Below, in pieces: positions 5,747 through 9,008 of a stretch of 9,008 nucleotides of DNA. Position 1 is the stretch's first letter. Every line of letters begins with the position of its first letter. The notes beneath the pieces were generated by a model. The model saw only the letters and a program-made list of their open reading frames with translations. It did no database searches and was not told the DNA's origin. The stretch spans positions 1 to 9,008 of the forward strand of contig CAJTZX010000084.1 of assembly GCA_910584345.1 (NCBI GenBank). Direction: 5' to 3'. A program made the translations under genes and the position numbers. Origin of the DNA: an uncultured Eubacterium sp. Its GTDB lineage: Bacteria > Bacillota > Clostridia > Lachnospirales > Lachnospiraceae.

Positions 5747-7152
5747 TGGTTTTTTCAAGTATTACGTTTATATTTTATTTTTTGCCGATTACGATAGCTA
5801 TATACTTTTGTGTTCCAGCATGTTGTCAAAATGTAGTTTTGCTTTTTTGCAGTTTGTTTTTTTATGCCTGGGGAGAACCACAGAATGTACTTTTTATGGG
5901 AATCAGCATGATTAGTGGTTACGGTTTTGGACTGCTTGTTGAAAAATATAAACATGCGTCATCCGGGCGAATATGGTGCTTCTTGTCTATTTGTGTCAGC
6001 TTGTCTTTTTTGTTGTATTTTAAATATGCGAATTTTGTTTTAAAGAATGTAAATCAAATGATGGGAATGAAACTTCCGCTGTTGCAAGTATCTCTTCCTG
6101 TTGGAATTAGTTTTTATACATTTCAGATGATTAGTTATACAGTGGATGTGTACAGAGGAGAGCAGGCACAGAAAAATATTTTGAATCTGGCTGTTTATAT
6201 TACGATGTTTCCACAGCTGATTGCAGGGCCAATCGTCCGGTATGCGGATATCGCAAATCAGATTGGGCCAGATCAAGAGACAGGAAAAAGGAGACGAACA
6301 TCTTTAACAATGGCTGCGCAAGGGATACGCTGTTTTGTGACAGGACTGGCAAAAAAGGTATTATTAGCAGACCAGCTTGGACAGCTATGCAGTATTTTTC
6401 GCAGTTCAGAGGAAAAATCTGTACTGTTCTATTGGATATATGGAATTAGTTGTTCGCTATATCTTTATTTTGATTTTTCCGGTTATAGCGATATGGCGGT
6501 AGGTCTTGGAAAAATATTTGGATTTCATTTTCCACAAAATTTTAATGCTCCTTTTATTTCTGGAAGTATGACAGAATTTTGGAGACGTTGGCATATATCA
6601 CTTGGATCTTGGTTTCGAGATTATGTATATATTCCGCTTGGCGGCAACCGGAATGGCCGTATGCATCAGATGATTTACATTTTTATTGTCTGGCTATTGA
6701 CCGGATTGTGGCACGGCGCAGAATGGAATTTTATGATCTGGGGATTATTCTTCGCAGTTCTTATTAGCGCCGAAAAGCTTTTTAAGAAAAAGAGAGGATT
6801 TTTTTCCCATATTTATTTTCTTTTTTTTATTATCATTAGTTTTGTAATCTTTCATGCACAAAATCTTACACAGGCGATTTCTGATATTGGCGGTCTGTTT
6901 GGGGTTGGTGGGATTGCGTTTGTTACAAAAGAAACATTGTATTACCTGCGCAGCTTTGGCGTCATACTAATGTCTGCAATATTGTGTACAATTCCTTTTA
7001 CACGCGATATACAGAGCATGATGAAAAGTTATCCGGCCGTCAAAAAGGCAGCAGCCTGGATAGAACCGGCAGCATTATTGGCACTCATGATCGTAATTAG
7101 TGCGTATCTTGTGGACAGTTCTTTTCATCCGTTTTTGTATTTCAGATTTTAA
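5746..7152 (+). CDS. MBOAT-family O-acyltransferase, AlgI-like
   Basis: A 468-residue polytopic membrane protein of the membrane-bound O-acyltransferase family, close to the usual AlgI length. It is expected to take acyl (acetyl) groups from a cytoplasmic donor and pass them across the membrane for O-acetylation of a cell-surface polymer. Family hallmarks in order: VFSSITFIFYFLP (2-14), LFFYAWGEP (37-45), LPVGISFYTFQMISYTVDVYRG (117-138), FPQLIAGPIVRY (155-166), YFDFSGYSDMAVG (241-253), FWRRWHISLGSWFRDYVYIP (278-297) and LTGLWHGAEWN (318-328). His323 in WHGA matches the essential AlgI histidine, and His283 in RRWH is the second conserved one. It starts at TAATG with almost no ribosome site of its own, so translation likely depends on the lipoprotein gene. 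DltB is a relative, but no dlt partners are nearby, and the DHHW neighbour argues for the AlgI branch. Confidence 0.95.
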   Translation: MVFSSITFIFYFLPITIAIYFCVPACCQNVVLLFCSLFFYAWGEPQNVLFMGISMISGYGFGLLVEKYKHASSGRIWCFLSICVSLSFLLYFKYANFVLKNVNQMMGMKLPLLQVSLPVGISFYTFQMISYTVDVYRGEQAQKNILNLAVYITMFPQLIAGPIVRYADIANQIGPDQETGKRRRTSLTMAAQGIRCFVTGLAKKVLLADQLGQLCSIFRSSEEKSVLFYWIYGISCSLYLYFDFSGYSDMAVGLGKIFGFHFPQNFNAPFISGSMTEFWRRWHISLGSWFRDYVYIPLGGNRNGRMHQMIYIFIVWLLTGLWHGAEWNFMIWGLFFAVLISAEKLFKKKRGFFSHIYFLFFIIISFVIFHAQNLTQAISDIGGLFGVGGIAFVTKETLYYLRSFGVILMSAILCTIPFTRDIQSMMKSYPAVKKAAAWIEPAALLALMIVISAYLVDSSFHPFLYFRF

Positions 7153-7153
7153 G

Positions 7154-7211
7154 AACTGTGAAAAAATAACTTTAAAAAGACAAGTAAATTGCAAAGTTAT
7201 TTTTTACGGTT
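7154..7211 (+). other. AU-rich hairpin between the MBOAT and DHHW genes
   Basis: AAAAAATAACTTT (7161-7173) and AAAGTTATTTTTT (7193-7205) pair perfectly. The stem extends outward by six pairs (7154-7159 with 7206-7211, one G-U pair and one bulged G), giving about 19 bp over a 19-nt loop. No T run follows the stem, so it is not a standard terminator. It could slow or partly stop polymerase, protect the upstream message, or be an RNase site that sets unequal MBOAT and DHHW levels. Confidence 0.6.
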
Positions 7212-7275
7212 CCTTAGTATCGTAATTACACACATTTGATCGGAAACCTTGGAAATTTCCAGAGGAGAATTTGAT

Positions 7276-8385
7276 ATGAAAAAACAGTGCTTTATGATAT
7301 GTACACTAGCTGTATTATTTTTATCAGCAGGGTTTCTCACATGCCTGTTTATCGAGAAACCTGAATATTCCTACAGTGAACGCCGTTATCTGGCAGCAAA
7401 ACCGAAATTAACGGCGGATACTGTAAGAAGCGGCCGATTTATGGCAGATTTTGAATCTTATGCTCTGGACACATTTCCCTTTCGCGAACGACTGCGTAAG
7501 ATAAAGGCATGGACTGCAGTAAATGTATTTCATTTGCAGGATCATCATCGGATCTATCGTTTTCATGGATATCTAGCCGTTATGGAGTATCCAATGCAAA
7601 AAGAGTTACTAAAACAAGCTGCAGAACAGTTTGCATCTATTTGCAGAAGATATTTGACAGAAGAAAATCATGTGTATCTGTCAGTCATACCAGATAAAAA
7701 TTGTTTCCTTGCAAAAGAAAGCCAGCGCCTTTCCATGGACTATGAGGAGTTTGAAAACCAGATGCGGCAGGAGACGCAGTTTGCAGAGTATATTAAAATA
7801 TCAGATCTTTTAGAGATCGGAGATTATTATAAGACGGATCCACATTGGCGTCAGGAAAAAATTACAGATATCGCAAAGCGGTTGGCGGAACATATGGGTG
7901 CAGCCTTGGAGGAAGACTACACGAAACATTTGCTTACACGGCAATTTTATGGCGCTTACTACGGTCAATCTGCACTTAGCACATCACCGGATTGTCTATA
8001 TTATTTAACCGGAACCTCCATTGACCAATGCAAGGTATTTGACTGGCAGAATGAAAAGGAAATATCGGTATACGATATGCAAAAGGCAGCAGGCAAAGAT
8101 CCATATGAAATATATTTATCAGGCCCATTGTCTCTTCTAACAATAAAAAATCCCAAAGTCAGCTGCACAAAAAATCAAAAAAAGAATGAGAAGCCGAAAA
8201 AGCTTGTAATATTTCGTGATTCATTTGGATCCTCACTCGCACCGCTATTCATCAGCGGATATTCGCAAATAACACTTATCGATATTCGATATATCCAGCC
8301 GGAGGTTTTGGGACGGTTTGTTGATTTTAAAAATTGCGATATACTTTTTTTGTATAGTACGCTCGTTTTAAATAATGAAATTTAA
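7276..8385 (+). CDS. DHHW-family protein, AlgX/AlgJ-like SGNH acetyltransferase
   Basis: A 369-residue protein with one N-terminal membrane segment (about 5-25), the rest being extracytoplasmic. After the anchor comes the family's opening: SERRYLAAKPKLT (34-46), SGRFMADFE (52-60) and DTFPFRERLRK (65-75). The active-site pieces of AlgX-like enzymes are present: Asp188-Pro-His190-Trp191 (TDPHWR), a form of the DHHW signature, and Ser316 in FRDSFGSSL. Together these give the Asp/His/Ser set. By analogy with AlgX/AlgJ it would transfer acetyl groups delivered by the MBOAT protein onto a surface glycan; the glycan is unknown. ATG 7276 has AGAGGAG 8 nt upstream; an in-frame TTG at 7249 would add nine residues but lacks a ribosome site. 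It lies 123 nt after the MBOAT gene, past a hairpin, and 50 nt before the right repeat. Confidence 0.9.
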   Translation: MKKQCFMICTLAVLFLSAGFLTCLFIEKPEYSYSERRYLAAKPKLTADTVRSGRFMADFESYALDTFPFRERLRKIKAWTAVNVFHLQDHHRIYRFHGYLAVMEYPMQKELLKQAAEQFASICRRYLTEENHVYLSVIPDKNCFLAKESQRLSMDYEEFENQMRQETQFAEYIKISDLLEIGDYYKTDPHWRQEKITDIAKRLAEHMGAALEEDYTKHLLTRQFYGAYYGQSALSTSPDCLYYLTGTSIDQCKVFDWQNEKEISVYDMQKAAGKDPYEIYLSGPLSLLTIKNPKVSCTKNQKKNEKPKKLVIFRDSFGSSLAPLFISGYSQITLIDIRYIQPEVLGRFVDFKNCDILFLYSTLVLNNEI

Positions 8386-8469
8386 ATGACTGGAATGCAA
8401 CATTATATAGTTTCTTCCGCTTATATGCAACGGATTTAGATATAGTGGTGCATTTTTGGATTCCCGGAC

Positions 8470-8704
8470 GCAGGGAGAGGGGATTTGCGCGGTTTTCCTG
8501 TGACCGTTCCAGAATGTAAGAAGCTCTAAGCATTCTGCATTTACGTTATAACAACCGTACGGTCGCAACACCTAGTTCGCCCTGGCTAAACGCCAGAAGC
8601 TAAAGGTGTTGCTTGGCTTCGCCCCTGGTTTTTAAGCAGAATACTAAGAGCTTCTAACATTCTTCCAAAGCCACAGGAAAACCGCGCAAATCCCCTCTCT
8701 CTGC
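8470..8704. mobile_element. Miniature inverted-repeat (MITE-like) element nested in the right repeat
   Basis: Arms 8470-8538 and 8636-8704 are 69-nt inverted copies with 59 matches, enclosing a 97-nt core. The inner 42 nt of each arm, starting CCTGTG and ending ATTCTGC, belong only to this element and to the window edges. The outer 27 nt copy sequence that the left repeat also has once. GGTTTT occurs at both junctions (8491-8496 and 8706-8711), where the left repeat has it once, as expected for a target-site duplication or for a deletion between short direct repeats. It has no coding capacity. The alternative is that the element is original and the left copy lost it. Confidence 0.6.
8554..8612. 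other. Structured core: palindrome plus stem-loop
   Basis: A perfect 10-nt palindrome ACCGTACGGT (8554-8563) is followed by a long hairpin. GCAACACCT (8565-8573) pairs with AGGTGTTGC (8604-8612), and CTGGC (8582-8586) with GCCAG (8592-8596) around the loop TAAAC. The two stems share one axis, with a small internal loop between. This could be a transposase recognition structure, as in IS200/IS605-type ends, or a folded RNA. The type is unresolved. Confidence 0.65.
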
Positions 8705-8949
8705 TGGTTTTTGATAACATTGCACGTTGTATTGATCTCTTATACACAACGTTTATATCAGGTTCGTGATCGCCTATTAGATTTTGTGGAAATAATTTAA
8801 AATAACCAGTAAATTTACTATCTTTTTTGTTAGACTGCTATTCTGCTAACTGTTTAAATTATTTCTCAAAAGAGTCAAATCAAAACAGCTAATAATATTT
8901 GAATTTCAGACAGAATTGGATCGTATATGATATAAGTATGAATCGGCTT

Positions 8950-8985
8950 CAATAAACAGCCGGATGATGGGAGCTGTCCGGTCTG
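8950..8985 (-). terminator. Weakened terminator in the right repeat
   Basis: This is the reverse-strand copy of the hairpin at 39-67: CAGCCGGA (8957-8964) pairs with TCCGGTCTG (8977-8985). On the minus strand the tail is TTTATTG instead of seven T, so termination should be poorer. It faces transcripts entering the block from the right edge. Confidence 0.45.
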
Positions 8986-9008
8986 CTTGTGACGTTGGAA
9001 GAATGTTA

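Larger units (their letters stand above)
8435..9008 (-). repeat. Right arm of the long inverted repeat, with an extra nested segment
   Basis: This is the reverse complement of 16-371, from TTTAGATA (8435) to the window edge. It is colinear with the left arm except for an extra stretch of roughly 210 nt between 8496 and about 8706. The last bases (8991-9008) match left positions 33-16, so the repeat should continue to the right. The CGTTGT/ACAACG hairpin (8725-8730 with 8746-8751) and the terminator-like stem are kept. It begins only 50 nt after the DHHW stop codon. No gene is seen here; the minus-strand open frames at 8327-8571 run across repeat sequence. Confidence 0.9.

Noticed and set aside
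7189..7220. Internal promoter before the DHHW gene (TTGCAA and TAGTAT)
   Set aside because: The 20-nt spacer is too long and the -35 box lies inside the hairpin arm.
8327..8571. Minus-strand small proteins at the right repeat
   Set aside because: They span the end of the DHHW gene and repeat DNA; containing repeat sequence explains why similar small proteins are often annotated.
8435..9008. CRISPR array or integron attC site
   Set aside because: Repeats are inverted rather than regularly spaced direct copies, there are no spacers, and no integrase or attC core sites (GTT with its partner) frame the hairpin convincingly.

Overview
The window looks like a chromosomal stretch from a low-GC anaerobic Firmicute, most likely a gut Lachnospiraceae relative. 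This rests on strong AGGAGG-type ribosome sites, tight gene overlaps, AT-rich wobble use, and two gene sets typical of that group: a YtrA-type GntR/ABC operon, and a lipoprotein, MBOAT and DHHW-family trio. All complete genes lie on the + strand. No rRNA, tRNA, CRISPR or recognisable transposase gene was seen.

Layout. Positions 1-371 are one arm of a long inverted repeat, whose partner is 8435-9008. Region 372-750 holds a promoter (-35 TTGACA, -10 TATTGT), a palindromic operator on the -10, and a leader of about 300 nt. Then follow four tightly packed genes: a GntR/YtrA-like repressor (751-1125), an ABC ATPase (1122-2024), a large permease with a soluble C-terminal domain (1999-3903) and a VanZ-family membrane protein (3908-4402, TTG start). 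A 223-nt gap leads to a cysteine-rich DUF3795-type protein (4626-4937), closed by a strong hairpin. After a purine-only tandem repeat comes a second envelope set: a lipoprotein (5174-5746), an AlgI-like MBOAT O-acyltransferase (5746-7152) and a DHHW/AlgX-like SGNH protein (7276-8385).

How the genes may work together. In the first set the repressor probably shuts its own promoter until an envelope or antibiotic signal releases it, giving the ABC transporter and VanZ protein. In the second, the MBOAT protein would move acetyl groups across the membrane and the DHHW protein would transfer them to a surface glycan. The lipoprotein is an uncharacterised partner. Both sets act at the cell envelope.

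The most unusual part is the frame. The roughly 0.36-kb inverted repeats are about 93% identical by hand count over their colinear part. The right copy alone carries an extra segment of about 210 nt that looks like a miniature inverted-repeat element: 69-nt arms around a structured 97-nt core, with GGTTTT on both sides of the extra segment. Copies of the same arm sequence sit at both ends of the window, so the repeats very likely continue outside it.
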